Assembly: GCA_017614155.1 (NCBI GenBank)
Contig: JAGACK010000017.1
Coordinates: 62,001-126,000, forward strand
DNA length: 64,000 nucleotides
Direction: 5' to 3'
From: Lachnospiraceae bacterium
GTDB lineage: Bacteria; Bacillota; Clostridia; Lachnospirales; Lachnospiraceae
Below are positions 43,927-52,386 of this stretch, one piece after another (the stretch's first letter is position 1; each line of letters opens with the position of its first letter). A program made the translations under genes and the position numbers. The notes under the pieces are model-generated. The model was not told the DNA's origin. It saw only the letters and a list, made by a program, of their open reading frames with translations, and searched no databases.

Positions 43927-43955
43927 ATGATACCATAAATACGGCCTTCTGCCAA
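43927..43955 (-). promoter_or_regulatory. Promoter of the flbD-mot-fli-che operon
   Basis: On the minus strand TTGGCA (43950-43955) is followed after 17 bases by TATCAT (43927-43932), preceded by TGG, an extended -10. The expected start of transcription, seven bases past the -10 box, is 43920-43921, the A of the flbD ATG. A pair of box motifs lies directly upstream. Confidence 0.7.
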
Positions 43956-44003
43956 ACAGCGTATCTTGTGGTGGCTGTGCGCAACAAACACAATATAGGC
44001 TAT
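43956..44003. promoter_or_regulatory. Paired NrdR-box-like motifs upstream of the flbD promoter
   Basis: Two partly matching 16-base motifs are centred at 43963.5 and 43995.5, 32 bases (three helical turns) apart. The minus-strand forms are CCACAAGATACGCTGT and ATAGCCTATATTGTGT; each has one half-site fitting the NrdR consensus acaCwAtATaTwGtgt and one degenerate half. They lie just upstream of the -35 box. The same arrangement occurs before flgB. The identity of the binding protein is uncertain. Confidence 0.35.
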
Positions 44004-44047
44004 GATCCGTTTTTTCACAGACCTCACGCTTAAACGGACAGTCTTAT

Positions 44048-44076
44048 TTGACTTTTACCCTCTTCTGTGCTTACAT
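44048..44076 (+). promoter_or_regulatory. Possible promoter of the glycosyltransferase gene
   Basis: On the plus strand TTGACT (44048-44053) is followed after 17 bases by TTACAT (44071-44076), preceded by TGC, an extended -10. The -10 match is poor (three of six). An alternative is TGCGCA with TATGAT near 44000. The promoter would be divergent from that of flbD. Confidence 0.35.
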
Positions 44077-44152
44077 TGAACCAGATTTCAGGGCCTGTGT
44101 TCATACGGGATATGCTCCGAGCCGGGCCGTATGCTTATCCGGAGTACAAAAG

Positions 44153-45184
44153 ATGAAAAAGGTCAGTGTCATAATACCGTTCCACAATGCCTCAAAGTAT
44201 ATCGTTCCATGCATCCAATCCCTGATTAACCAGACAATAGGTTTTGAAAATATCGAAGTCATTGCCGTTGATGACTGCTCGACGGATGATACCCTGAAGA
44301 TGCTTTCAGATTATCAAAGCAGGTATCCGGAAAGCATAAAGGTCATTCCTCTTGCTGAAAATGTGATGCAGGGCGCTGCAAGAAATGCAGCTCTTTCTCA
44401 TGCTGCCGGCGAATTTCTCGACTATGTTGATGCCGATGATTATATGCATCCTACAGCTTATGAAAAACTCTACCGAATTGCCAGACAGAATAACCTTGAT
44501 ATGCTCGAATATCTTTATGCTCCCGTAAAGGATCATGATACCTTTCTTGCGCAGACCCGTACAGAACAGAAGGATCTAATTATCGATGTCTCCGCAGTTC
44601 CGGACAAAAGACAATTCATACTGGAAGGAAATTTCTTAAGAGGGTGCTGGAACAAATTTTACAGACTTGATTTTGTTAAAAAGAACAGTCTGCGTTACGC
44701 TGAAGGTGTTTATGACGAAGAAAGCCTGTTTACCAACATGGCAGCCATTACCTGCCGCAGGTACGGCTTTCTTGCGGAATGTTTTTATTACTATTTTCAA
44801 AACCCCGAAGGGACCTGCTATGATAAAGCAAAGGATATAGAAAGGCGTTACGATAACGCAAAGGTCTGGTACGAGCTGATAATGGAACTTGATGAAAGAG
44901 GCCTCCTTAAAGATATTTACAATGAATTCGCCATTGTTTTCATTGCAAACTATCTGTTGCGCACCATCGGTTTCTCCATTACAAGAAAGCTTCCTCTTGA
45001 ATTTGATGCCGTAAATACCATGCAGGCGACAATAAATGCCTATTTTCCGGATATACATGATAATCCGTACATAAAAGCCGATCCCGCATGGAGGAATTTT
45101 TCAAAGTGGATCGGCGCAGGGATCGGTCCCGGCAATGTCAGGGACTTTATAAAAGATGCCTCTGCGATACCGAATGTGTTCTGA
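44153..45184 (+). CDS. Family 2 glycosyltransferase
   Basis: The 343-residue protein has the GT-A fold opening KKVSVIIPFHNASKYI, the first acidic motif AVDDCSTDDT (nucleotide-sugar binding) and the metal-binding D-x-D motif YVDADDYMHP (D93-A-D95), followed by a lysine/arginine-rich acceptor region. No membrane helix is seen. It should transfer a sugar from a nucleotide sugar; the acceptor is unknown. The start at 44153 is chosen because GGAG lies eight bases upstream; the frame extends 35 codons further without homology. It is the only plus-strand gene of the window and lies between flgE and flbD, so flagellar glycosylation is possible but unproven. A terminator follows. Confidence 0.88.
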   Translation: MKKVSVIIPFHNASKYIVPCIQSLINQTIGFENIEVIAVDDCSTDDTLKMLSDYQSRYPESIKVIPLAENVMQGAARNAALSHAAGEFLDYVDADDYMHPTAYEKLYRIARQNNLDMLEYLYAPVKDHDTFLAQTRTEQKDLIIDVSAVPDKRQFILEGNFLRGCWNKFYRLDFVKKNSLRYAEGVYDEESLFTNMAAITCRRYGFLAECFYYYFQNPEGTCYDKAKDIERRYDNAKVWYELIMELDERGLLKDIYNEFAIVFIANYLLRTIGFSITRKLPLEFDAVNTMQATINAYFPDIHDNPYIKADPAWRNFSKWIGAGIGPGNVRDFIKDASAIPNVF

Positions 45185-45202
45185 ATCTTTGTCACATATA
45201 TA

Positions 45203-45234
45203 AAACCCCGGCAGATACAGACCTGCCGGGGTTT
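45203..45234. terminator. Two-way terminator between the glycosyltransferase and flgE
   Basis: AAACCCCGGCAG (45203-45214) and CTGCCGGGGTTT (45223-45234) form a perfect 12-pair stem with an eight-base loop. T-rich sequence follows on both strands, so it can end plus-strand transcripts of the glycosyltransferase and minus-strand transcripts of the flgB-flgE operon. Confidence 0.9.
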
Positions 45235-45264
45235 ATTATATTCTTCAGTTTAAGTACACCCTCA

Positions 45265-46851
45265 TCATCTCTTCAGATTTACGAGTTCCTCAAGCATGGT
45301 GTCTGATACGGTAATGATCCTGCTGTTTGCCTGGAATCCTCTCTGGGTAGTGATCATATCCGTAAACTCTGCTGAAAGGTCCACATTGCTCATTTCCAGT
45401 TCTCCGGTGCTCATCGAGCCGCCGTTTGCGGTAATGTCGTTGATGACAGCTTCACCGGAATTGAGGGTAGCGGCATAGAGGTTGTCTCCTTCTTTCTGAA
45501 GACCTGACGCATTTGCAAAGGTTGCGGTAGCGATCTGTCCGAGGAGCTTTGTCTGTCCGTTCGTATAGGTCGCAACAATCTTTCCGTCCTGTCCGATGGA
45601 GATGGAGCTCATGTCGCCGACCTTGCAGCCAGCGCCTGCATCCGAACTGAGCTGTCCCCTCTTTCCGTTGACGGTCGAGGTGCCCTTATTGTCAATATTC
45701 TGCATCGTGGAAAGATCCACCGCCACTGCTGTCTTGTTGTCATGGTTCATGCCGGCAAATCCGGTCACTCCGGTAAATTTTGCAGCGCCCTGCGTAATAT
45801 CCTGCGAAAGCGCACTCAGATTGATCGAAAGACCAACTATCTCCCTGTCATTTTCCTTTGTCTTTGTCGCAGTAGTTTGTCCTCCGGTATAAGTGGGCGG
45901 ATCTGCTGTAGCCACCACTGAGCAAAGCATTCCCTTGGGTTTTGTACTTGCTGCCGTCTTGTAAGTATCAAAGATAAGAGCGGCTGAATTTCCGATATCC
46001 GTGCCTCCGACAGACAGAACGTTGGCAGTTTTCAGGATCGATGTCTTTGTGACCGAATCCATCTCATCTCCTGCCGAATGTCCGGGGACCGCTTCTGCAT
46101 ATGTAAAGATCGATTTTCCGTCGGAATCGAGTATATCGGTCATGGTCATATGATAGGCACCGTTCGGATCTCCGGTCGTTCCGAGAGACTTCTCGATCTT
46201 GAACTGAGCCGTATAGCTGTAGCCGAGATTATCGATGAAAGGAACGGATACGACCTGTCCGGCTGCAGTACTCAGAGCATCCGAGTTCTCATCAAGTATC
46301 CCTGTCATATAAGCATCGGTGGTCGCAACCGGCGGAGATGTAAGGTTCTCATCGCTCATGATATCAAGTGCCTTGAGGTTTGATGTATCGATAACGATCT
46401 CGCCTGTTGTCGCATCTGTCGTCGTGCCGTAACCCTGTACCGTGTATCCGTTTGTAGCCATACAGAGAGTTCCGTTTGCATCAACGTTGAAAGCACCTGC
46501 CCTTGTGAAGAACTGATTGCTTCCGTCGCTTACTACAAAGAAGCTGTCTCCGGTGATACGGATATCAAAGGGACTTCCTGTTGACTGTGCCGAACCCGAG
46601 GTCGAGATATTCGTGGAGATCGAGCCTGTGGAAACACCGAGACCGATCTGCTTGGGATTGATACCGGCGCGTCCTGTCTTTGCATTTGCTCCCGTAGCGT
46701 TCTGTGTCGTCTGATAGAGCAGATCCTGGAAGGTCACTGAACTTGATTTATAAGCTACAGTATTAACGTTTGCTATATTATTACCTATTACATCCATCCT
46801 GGTCTGGTGGGTACGAAGACCTGCCACACCGGAAAAAAGTGATCTCATCAT
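45265..46851 (-). CDS. flgE: Flagellar hook protein FlgE
   Basis: FlgE builds the hook. The 528-residue protein has the N-terminal rod/hook coiled-coil motif (SLFSGVAGLRTHQTRMDVIGNNIANVNT region, with GNNIANVNT diagnostic) and the C-terminal motif (EMSNVDLSAEFTDMITTQRGFQANSR, of which TQRGFQANSR is diagnostic). The central region is variable Thr/Ser/Ala-rich and surface exposed. GAGG lies nine bases upstream of the first ATG. It is the last gene of this operon and is followed by the two-way terminator. Confidence 0.96.
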   Translation of the reverse strand: MMRSLFSGVAGLRTHQTRMDVIGNNIANVNTVAYKSSSVTFQDLLYQTTQNATGANAKTGRAGINPKQIGLGVSTGSISTNISTSGSAQSTGSPFDIRITGDSFFVVSDGSNQFFTRAGAFNVDANGTLCMATNGYTVQGYGTTTDATTGEIVIDTSNLKALDIMSDENLTSPPVATTDAYMTGILDENSDALSTAAGQVVSVPFIDNLGYSYTAQFKIEKSLGTTGDPNGAYHMTMTDILDSDGKSIFTYAEAVPGHSAGDEMDSVTKTSILKTANVLSVGGTDIGNSAALIFDTYKTAASTKPKGMLCSVVATADPPTYTGGQTTATKTKENDREIVGLSINLSALSQDITQGAAKFTGVTGFAGMNHDNKTAVAVDLSTMQNIDNKGTSTVNGKRGQLSSDAGAGCKVGDMSSISIGQDGKIVATYTNGQTKLLGQIATATFANASGLQKEGDNLYAATLNSGEAVINDITANGGSMSTGELEMSNVDLSAEFTDMITTQRGFQANSRIITVSDTMLEELVNLKR

Positions 46852-46918
46852 AGTTTTGTACCTCTTTCTTTGAAAAAAGCCCTAAAGTTTCAAGTACATC
46901 CTTGTACCTATGATATTA

Positions 46919-47329
46919 TTATGCGATCACCGCTCCATCGATGTTCGTAAAAACATTTTTATCATTTGAACCGGGATCCATCGCGGTCACAACCGTATTT
47001 GATCTTGTATTGACTATGAATGCCAGGTCGTCGACCATAACCAGTGATGAATTGATCCCCTTGTCGCCGGCTTCCTTTGTACCATTAAACAGTCTTTCAA
47101 GCTGCGCATCGGATAATTCGATGTTTCTGTCGGAAAGTCTCTGTGCCGCATGCTTTGTGAAACTGACCGAAGGCTTTTCAAATGCCTTTTCCGATTTCTC
47201 ATTCAGTATCTCGGCAAATGATCTGCTTTCCTTTCCGGTCTCGACTGTTAATGACGGTTCTTTCGTTTCCCTGAGGTAAGCCGCCGCGGCCTGTTCGATT
47301 GTAGAATAGCCGTTTGAGTTTATCTTCAT
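46919..47329 (-). CDS. Flagellar operon protein, TIGR02530 type
   Basis: The 136-residue protein carries the family pattern FTKHAAQRLSDRNIELSD followed by DLAFIVNTRSNTVVTAMD near the C-terminus. Members of this family are found between flgD and flgE in many Bacillota and are thought to help hook assembly, but the function is not settled. Its place between flgD and flgE is exactly the usual one. Confidence 0.85.
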   Translation of the reverse strand: MKINSNGYSTIEQAAAAYLRETKEPSLTVETGKESRSFAEILNEKSEKAFEKPSVSFTKHAAQRLSDRNIELSDAQLERLFNGTKEAGDKGINSSLVMVDDLAFIVNTRSNTVVTAMDPGSNDKNVFTNIDGAVIA

Positions 47330-47346
47330 TGAACCTCAACTCCTTT

Positions 47347-48009
47347 TCAGGTCTGAATCTCTATACCGAGTTCCTTCAGTTTCTGAACATATGATGCAAT
47401 GCCGTTCTTTTCGGCTTCGGTAATGAATGACTGCTGGTATGTCGACATGCTGTTGAATATGGTCACAAGGCTCTGTATTGCATCCTTGTACTGACCGGCG
47501 TTCTGGCTGTCAAGGCTGTCAACCTTCGGCAGTTCATTGTATGTTGCCCTCCAGGCTGAAGCCACTGTATCTGCCTCTATATAAGTGTCATCCCAGACCT
47601 GCTTCACATCATCAACATTGTACTGGTTTCCGTTTATGGTAAGGAAAGTCTTTGATCCGGAATGTGTTACATAATCCACTGTTCCGGTGACCTCTGTTGT
47701 CACGCCTGTTGTCTCGTTCGTACTGCTGACAGTAACTGTCTTTCCCACAAGAGCTGTCGCCCTCTGAAGATCCATGCTCTCGCTCACATTGTTCATAGCC
47801 TCAAGCGATGAGAACTGGGCAAGCTGGGCAACATATTCGGTATTGTCCGTAGGCTCTAACGGATCCTGATATTTCATCTGCGCCACGAGAAGCTGCAGGA
47901 AAGCCTGCTTGTCAAGTGTCGAACCGTCTTTGGCGGCACTCTTGCTCCCCTGGGAAGCGGAGGTGTTATTTGTAACCTTTCCGTCCAGAATTGAAGCATC
48001 TACGCTCAT
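47347..48009 (-). CDS. flgD: Flagellar hook cap protein FlgD
   Basis: FlgD caps the growing hook and guides FlgE assembly. The N-terminal signature LDKQAFLQLLVAQMKYQDPLEPTDNTEYVAQLAQFSSLEAM is present (DPLEPTDNTEYVAQLAQFS core). The 220-residue length is normal, but the C-terminal part is short and lacks an obvious FlgD Tudor/Ig pair beyond a VTGTVDYVTH-type strand, as in other Clostridia. Confidence 0.95.
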   Translation of the reverse strand: MSVDASILDGKVTNNTSASQGSKSAAKDGSTLDKQAFLQLLVAQMKYQDPLEPTDNTEYVAQLAQFSSLEAMNNVSESMDLQRATALVGKTVTVSSTNETTGVTTEVTGTVDYVTHSGSKTFLTINGNQYNVDDVKQVWDDTYIEADTVASAWRATYNELPKVDSLDSQNAGQYKDAIQSLVTIFNSMSTYQQSFITEAEKNGIASYVQKLKELGIEIQT

Positions 48010-48036
48010 TTTATCACCTGTCCTTTCTTCTTGCTT

Positions 48037-49584
48037 TCACGCCTGAAGATCGACTGAAGTACCGTTTGCTGCCATCATGCTTCTCGCTATCCTCTCGGCT
48101 TCGGTGTCTGCGTCGTTTCCGATGCCGTCGATCTCATCATCTTCTTCGTTCAGATTGATCCTGCGCATCCTTGTACCCTTGCCGTCCCGGGCGTTTGAAG
48201 CGTTCTGATCCTGCCCCTGCATCAGGTTCTGCTCAAATTCATGTGATGCCACGGTCACTTCCACGCTTTCGATCTTTACACCCTGGTTCTGAAGTGTTTC
48301 TTTGAGCTGTGCCACATGCCCTTCAAGAGCTGCCTTTACGGAGGCATTCTGTGCTTCAAACTGTGCAGTGACTTCTCCGTTTGCCGAAACAAGCTTCACA
48401 TTGATCTTTCCAAGGCTTGCCGGATGAAGCTGAAGTTCCATGGAAGTGGAATCTTCGTTCAATCCGACCCTGATGCTGTTTTCGATCTGTTCGATTATCT
48501 GCTCTGCCCTAACATAAGGCTGGACTGCTTCAGCTCTCTCATTTCCTGAAACAACATCATTTACAGACTGTGTAAGGTTTTGAATAAAGTGGTTTTGATT
48601 ATTGTTGTTTTTGGGATCCGTTTCATGACGGTCGTTCCTGCTTTCCCGTCCGGTTTCTTTTTCCACGGGTGCTTTTTCTTCGACCGGTTCAGACTGTCCC
48701 GCAATCTTCGGCTCATCCGATACGGATTTCCTTTCGGTCACATCCGTTTCGGTCCTTCTTTCAGGATTGGCTTCCGCTGGGGTCCTTACCACATCCTTAA
48801 GTGAGCTCTCAACTTCGATCTTTACTTTTTCAAAACCTTTTTCATTTTCGACCGGCTGCTGTTTCTGTGCGAACCGGACATTTTCAACAGGCTCCTCTGC
48901 CTTTGCAGGTACTTCAGATCCCCCTCTGATCGCCTCAAGAGTTTCCGTAAATTCAGCTCCCGTCTGATCGAGCTCCTGCATTACCTCTGCAACATTCTGC
49001 CTGATCATTCCGGTTATCTGCGTGACACTTGAATACAAATCTTCATCTGTGAGTACTGCCGAAATATCCTGTCCCGAAATCTGTGCCACAAGCTCCGGTA
49101 CTATCTGCGGGTCTAAAAGATCTATGGCCTGAATGTTCAGAATCTCCATCGCCGCTTCCAGATCTTTTTCGGTAATACCAAGCTGCAGGATTATCTGCTG
49201 TTTTACCGATTCCGCCTTTGAGACTACCGTCTCCTTTACCTCATCTTTAACTTCGGCCTTTGAGGTATCTTCAGCTGTCTTTTTTGCTTCCCTGCTTTCA
49301 ACCTTCGCATCCCTGCTCTCGCGCCCGGTACTGCTGTCCGTATTCTCCGTCTTTTTTTCAGGTGCTTTGCTTTCCGGTCTTGCCTCCGGTGTTTTTCTTT
49401 CGATATTTGTCTTTACCGGAGCTGCGACCTCATCTTCCGCCTTCGGCATCTGTCCGTTCACCGTCCTGTCCATGACTGACAGAAAATCGGTTCCTCCTTC
49501 CGGCATCAGTTCATTTACTGCTCCCGCACCACCTGAAACCAGTGTACCCCAAGCGTCGTTTACCGCAATGTTCGGGGTTGTCAA
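48037..49584 (-). CDS. fliK: Flagellar hook-length control protein FliK
   Basis: FliK measures hook length and triggers the FlhB switch. The 515-residue protein has a long Glu/Lys/Ser-rich disordered N-terminal region and the conserved C-terminal Flg_hook domain (MELQLHPASLGKINVKLVS followed by AQFEAQNASVKAAL). The start is a TTG (MTTPNIAVND) with GGAGG eight bases upstream, which is convincing. A sigma-D-type promoter lies in the 121-base gap before it, so it can be transcribed separately from the upstream rod and export genes. Confidence 0.93.
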   Translation of the reverse strand: MTTPNIAVNDAWGTLVSGGAGAVNELMPEGGTDFLSVMDRTVNGQMPKAEDEVAAPVKTNIERKTPEARPESKAPEKKTENTDSSTGRESRDAKVESREAKKTAEDTSKAEVKDEVKETVVSKAESVKQQIILQLGITEKDLEAAMEILNIQAIDLLDPQIVPELVAQISGQDISAVLTDEDLYSSVTQITGMIRQNVAEVMQELDQTGAEFTETLEAIRGGSEVPAKAEEPVENVRFAQKQQPVENEKGFEKVKIEVESSLKDVVRTPAEANPERRTETDVTERKSVSDEPKIAGQSEPVEEKAPVEKETGRESRNDRHETDPKNNNNQNHFIQNLTQSVNDVVSGNERAEAVQPYVRAEQIIEQIENSIRVGLNEDSTSMELQLHPASLGKINVKLVSANGEVTAQFEAQNASVKAALEGHVAQLKETLQNQGVKIESVEVTVASHEFEQNLMQGQDQNASNARDGKGTRMRRINLNEEDDEIDGIGNDADTEAERIARSMMAANGTSVDLQA

Positions 49585-49631
49585 GTTTTTTTCCTCCTTT
49601 CTTTTTCAAAGTACATACTTCACTACCCTTT

Positions 49632-49659
49632 TTATCGGCAAAAGTCGGAAAAAACTTTA
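49632..49659 (-). promoter_or_regulatory. Sigma-D (sigma-28) type promoter upstream of fliK
   Basis: On the minus strand TAAA (49656-49659) is followed after 16 bases by GCCGATAA (49632-49639), matching the Bacillus sigma-D consensus TAAA-N14-16-GCCGATAT at 11 of 12 positions. Transcription would start near 49624, about 40 bases ahead of the fliK start codon, with the ribosome-binding site between. It lies in a real intergenic gap, and SigD is encoded in the same window. Confidence 0.8.
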
Positions 49660-49705
49660 CATTTCAGGAAAAAATTTTTTGGTCAAAAGTGAGGTCCGGC
49701 AGTTT

Positions 49706-50608
49706 TTACTGTCCGTCCTCTTCCGGTTCCATTATCTTTGTGATATTACCGGCCAAATCCGCATCCAGATCTCCTATCTGGGCCAGGATGGCCCCTCTTG
49801 CATCGGCACTCATGGTGCCCAGGATCTTTGCCGAAAGCTCGAGGTCGTTGCGGAGCGGAACGCTTGCAAAGATAGCGGCAGCCTTTGCCGGCTTCATTGA
49901 AGAATACGCCTTTGCATAGTCCTTTATCTCCTTGTCGACCTCCTGTTTTCTGATCACTTCCTTGTACAGGATCTCAGCATTGGTCGGATCTATCTTTTCA
50001 TAATACTTCTGATATTCGGATATGTCGGGTGCTTTACTGTTGAAGACAACCTCATTGTCAAACTCATCCTTTATCTTTTCAAACTCTATCTGATTGTCCT
50101 CATAGGTCTTCAGCCTGGCAAGTTCCGCAGTCAGCTCATCTATGGTATCCTCAGCTTTGTCATTTACCTGTCTTTCGTGATCAAGCTCCTGCTCCAGTTC
50201 CTTGATCCTGTCGATCGCCTCGTCCAGGTTCTCATAACCTGCGGCAATACCATCCCCTGCTTCATTGTCCGAAACGGTGCTTACGGAGCCCTCGGGCAGA
50301 ACCCTGTTCAGCACAGGCACGTTCTTTAATACGGGCGCCAGAACATTCGATCCGAATCCGCCCACATCAAGCTTGATAAGAAGCGCAAGTATCGCCAGCC
50401 AGATGATAACGATAATAACGGTCACAAGTATGACGGACAGTGCTCCGCCTTCTTCTTCATCCTCTGCGGCAGCTTCATCTATTGCTTTCTTCTGCTTCTT
50501 CAGTTCCTTTGCCTGCGCGCGGAGAGCCTTTTTTTCCTCTTTTATTTTTTTTGCTGCAGCCTGTCTGTCTTCCCTGCTCTGTACCGGCAGTTCTTTGTCA
50601 TCAGCCAT
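49706..50608 (-). CDS. motE: MotE-like flagellar protein with membrane helix, coiled coil and MgtE-N-like domain
   Basis: The 300-residue protein has a charged N-terminal cytoplasmic part, one membrane helix (about residues 56-77, SVILVTVIIVIIWLAILALL), a coiled coil (~130-185), and a C-terminal region resembling the MgtE N-terminal superhelix (YAKAYSSMKPAKAAAIFASV, AKILGTMSADARGAILAQI). This is the layout of MotE-type proteins, which in diderms chaperone the stator protein MotC; here the gene lies between fliJ and fliK as commonly in Bacillota. No magnesium-channel part is present. The function in this lineage is inferred. Confidence 0.75.
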   Translation of the reverse strand: MADDKELPVQSREDRQAAAKKIKEEKKALRAQAKELKKQKKAIDEAAAEDEEEGGALSVILVTVIIVIIWLAILALLIKLDVGGFGSNVLAPVLKNVPVLNRVLPEGSVSTVSDNEAGDGIAAGYENLDEAIDRIKELEQELDHERQVNDKAEDTIDELTAELARLKTYEDNQIEFEKIKDEFDNEVVFNSKAPDISEYQKYYEKIDPTNAEILYKEVIRKQEVDKEIKDYAKAYSSMKPAKAAAIFASVPLRNDLELSAKILGTMSADARGAILAQIGDLDADLAGNITKIMEPEEDGQ

Positions 50609-51061
50609 TTATTTACCTCGTTTTTTTGCTCCAAAGGTGTAGCTTGTCAGCTCGTCAATCTCCTTTGCTTCCTGATGGTTTATCTCAGCCTTGAATTCAT
50701 CAAAAGCATGTTCCTTGAGTTTTTCCTGCGTTTTCCTTTCCTTTATAGCCTCTTCAAGTTCTGCTCTTCTTTCCTCAAGTTTTTCTTCTTCCCTTTCCAC
50801 CACCTGATGCTGCTCCTTTATGAATCTGTCCAGGATGGCGATTGCATTCGTGTTTTCTTCTATTTCCCTGATATTCAGGGAATCGCTGCGAAGCTTCACA
50901 GCCTCTTTTTCATAGCTTTTCTTTGTATCCCGAAGCCTTTCCTCCTCATCCTCCGCCTCATTCAAAACGGCCCTTTGTGCAGCATAATCATTGCGTGCCT
51001 GTTCTTCGAGTTTTTCCTTGATATTCAGGATATTCTGCATCCTGTAGATAAACTTAGCCAT
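50609..51061 (-). CDS. fliJ: Flagellar export ATPase stalk protein FliJ
   Basis: FliJ is the coiled-coil stalk of the FliI ATPase ring. The 150-residue protein is almost entirely coiled coil, opening with AKFIYRMQNILNIKEKLEEQ, the usual start of the family. The start at 51061 is chosen because GAGGAA lies about seven bases upstream; the frame runs six codons further. It overlaps fliI by eight bases and its stop directly abuts the motE start. Confidence 0.9.
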   Translation of the reverse strand: MAKFIYRMQNILNIKEKLEEQARNDYAAQRAVLNEAEDEEERLRDTKKSYEKEAVKLRSDSLNIREIEENTNAIAILDRFIKEQHQVVEREEEKLEERRAELEEAIKERKTQEKLKEHAFDEFKAEINHQEAKEIDELTSYTFGAKKRGK

Positions 51062-52382
51062 CAGGGCGTTCCTCGTCAAATATTCCCTTCAGCATGGATA
51101 TCTCGTTTTCAAAATCAAATTTCGAATCAGTCTCCTGCAAAAGGTATTCGTTTACGGCATCTATCTTGCTGATCGCAAAATCTATCCTTGGATTAGAACC
51201 AGCCTTGTATGCTCCAATGTTTATGAGATCCTCTGCTTCATTATATGTCGCCATGACGTTCTTCAATTGTCCGGCATATTTCTTGTGTTCTTTTGAGGCG
51301 ATCTGGCTCATGCATCTGGAAATGCTCTGCAGCACATCGATCGCGGGATAATGGTTCTGCTGTGCAAGCCTTCTGTTCAGCATGATATGTCCGTCAAGAA
51401 TCGAGCGTGCTGTATCAGTGATAGGCTCATTAAAATCATCTCCGTCCACGAGCACTGTGTAAAGGCCGGTGATAGATCCCCTTGCTGCATTTCCCGCTCT
51501 TTCAAGAAGCTTTGGCATTTCAGCATATACGGAAGGAGGATATCCCCTTGTCACCGGAGGTTCTCCGGAAGCCAGGCCTATCTCTCTCTGCGCCATTGAA
51601 AAACGCGTCAGTGAATCCATCATTAGGAGCACATCTTTTCCCTGATCTCTGAAAAACTCCGCAACGGCGGTTGCTGTCATAGCTGCTTTTTTTCTCTCAA
51701 GAGCCGGCTTGTCCGATGTGGCCACCACTACAACAGACCGTCTCATGCCTTCTTCGCCCAGATCTCTTTCGATAAATTCCCGCACTTCTCTTCCGCGTTC
51801 TCCTATGAGAGCGATCACATTGATGTCAGCCCTCGTATTTCTGGCAAACATACCCATCAGCGTGCTCTTCCCGACTCCGCTTCCGGCAAATATTCCTATA
51901 CGCTGCCCCTTTCCGACAGTCAGGAGGCCATCCACTGCCTTCACCCCCAGCGGCAGGACCTCATTGATTATGACCCTGTCCATCGGGTCCGGCGGAGCGG
52001 CATCTACAGGATATTCCTTTCCTATCATCTGCCTTCCGTCCGTGGGATTCCCCAGTCCGTCAAGACTCATCCCGAGCATATCATTGCTGCAGCATACCGT
52101 CAGAGGCGTGCCAAGGTTTTCGACAATGCAGCCGTTTCCGATACCTTCTGTTGATTCATACGGCATCAGGAGCGTCTTTTTATCCCTGAACCCTACGACC
52201 TCAGCAAGGATCGGTGGTCGCGAAGTATCAGCGGGTATGATATGGCACATATCTGCCAGCCTTGCATCCGGACCGTTCGACTCAATGGTAAGTCCGACAA
52301 CATTTACTACCCTTCCCAGCTTTTTGACAAAGGAAAGGTTCTTTACAGCCTCATATTTTGACAGATCCAAAGCAAGATCCAT
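51054..52382 (-). CDS. fliI: Flagellum-specific export ATPase FliI
   Basis: FliI is the F1-beta-like ATPase of the export apparatus. The 442-residue protein has Walker A GSGVGKSTL (around residue 168), the Walker B region VLLMMDSLTRFSMAQREIGL, and the ATPase signature SVYAEMPKLLERAGN, all intact. The start at 52382 (MDLALDLSKYE) is chosen because GGGAG lies nine bases upstream and it follows the fliH stop; the frame continues 12 codons upstream into fliH. Confidence 0.96.
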   Translation of the reverse strand: MDLALDLSKYEAVKNLSFVKKLGRVVNVVGLTIESNGPDARLADMCHIIPADTSRPPILAEVVGFRDKKTLLMPYESTEGIGNGCIVENLGTPLTVCCSNDMLGMSLDGLGNPTDGRQMIGKEYPVDAAPPDPMDRVIINEVLPLGVKAVDGLLTVGKGQRIGIFAGSGVGKSTLMGMFARNTRADINVIALIGERGREVREFIERDLGEEGMRRSVVVVATSDKPALERKKAAMTATAVAEFFRDQGKDVLLMMDSLTRFSMAQREIGLASGEPPVTRGYPPSVYAEMPKLLERAGNAARGSITGLYTVLVDGDDFNEPITDTARSILDGHIMLNRRLAQQNHYPAIDVLQSISRCMSQIASKEHKKYAGQLKNVMATYNEAEDLINIGAYKAGSNPRIDFAISKIDAVNEYLLQETDSKFDFENEISMLKGIFDEERPDG

Positions 52383-52386
52383 ACCT

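Noticed and set aside
44048..44152. 35-residue N-terminal extension of the glycosyltransferase frame
   Set aside because: It precedes the family opening KKVSVIIPFHN, lacks a ribosome-binding site and overlaps the candidate promoter; GGAG precedes the internal ATG.
49660..49690. AAAAAATTTTTT after motE as a terminator
   Set aside because: It is a self-complementary A/T run with no loop or G:C stem and lies just upstream of the sigma-D promoter; more likely an UP-type or curved element.
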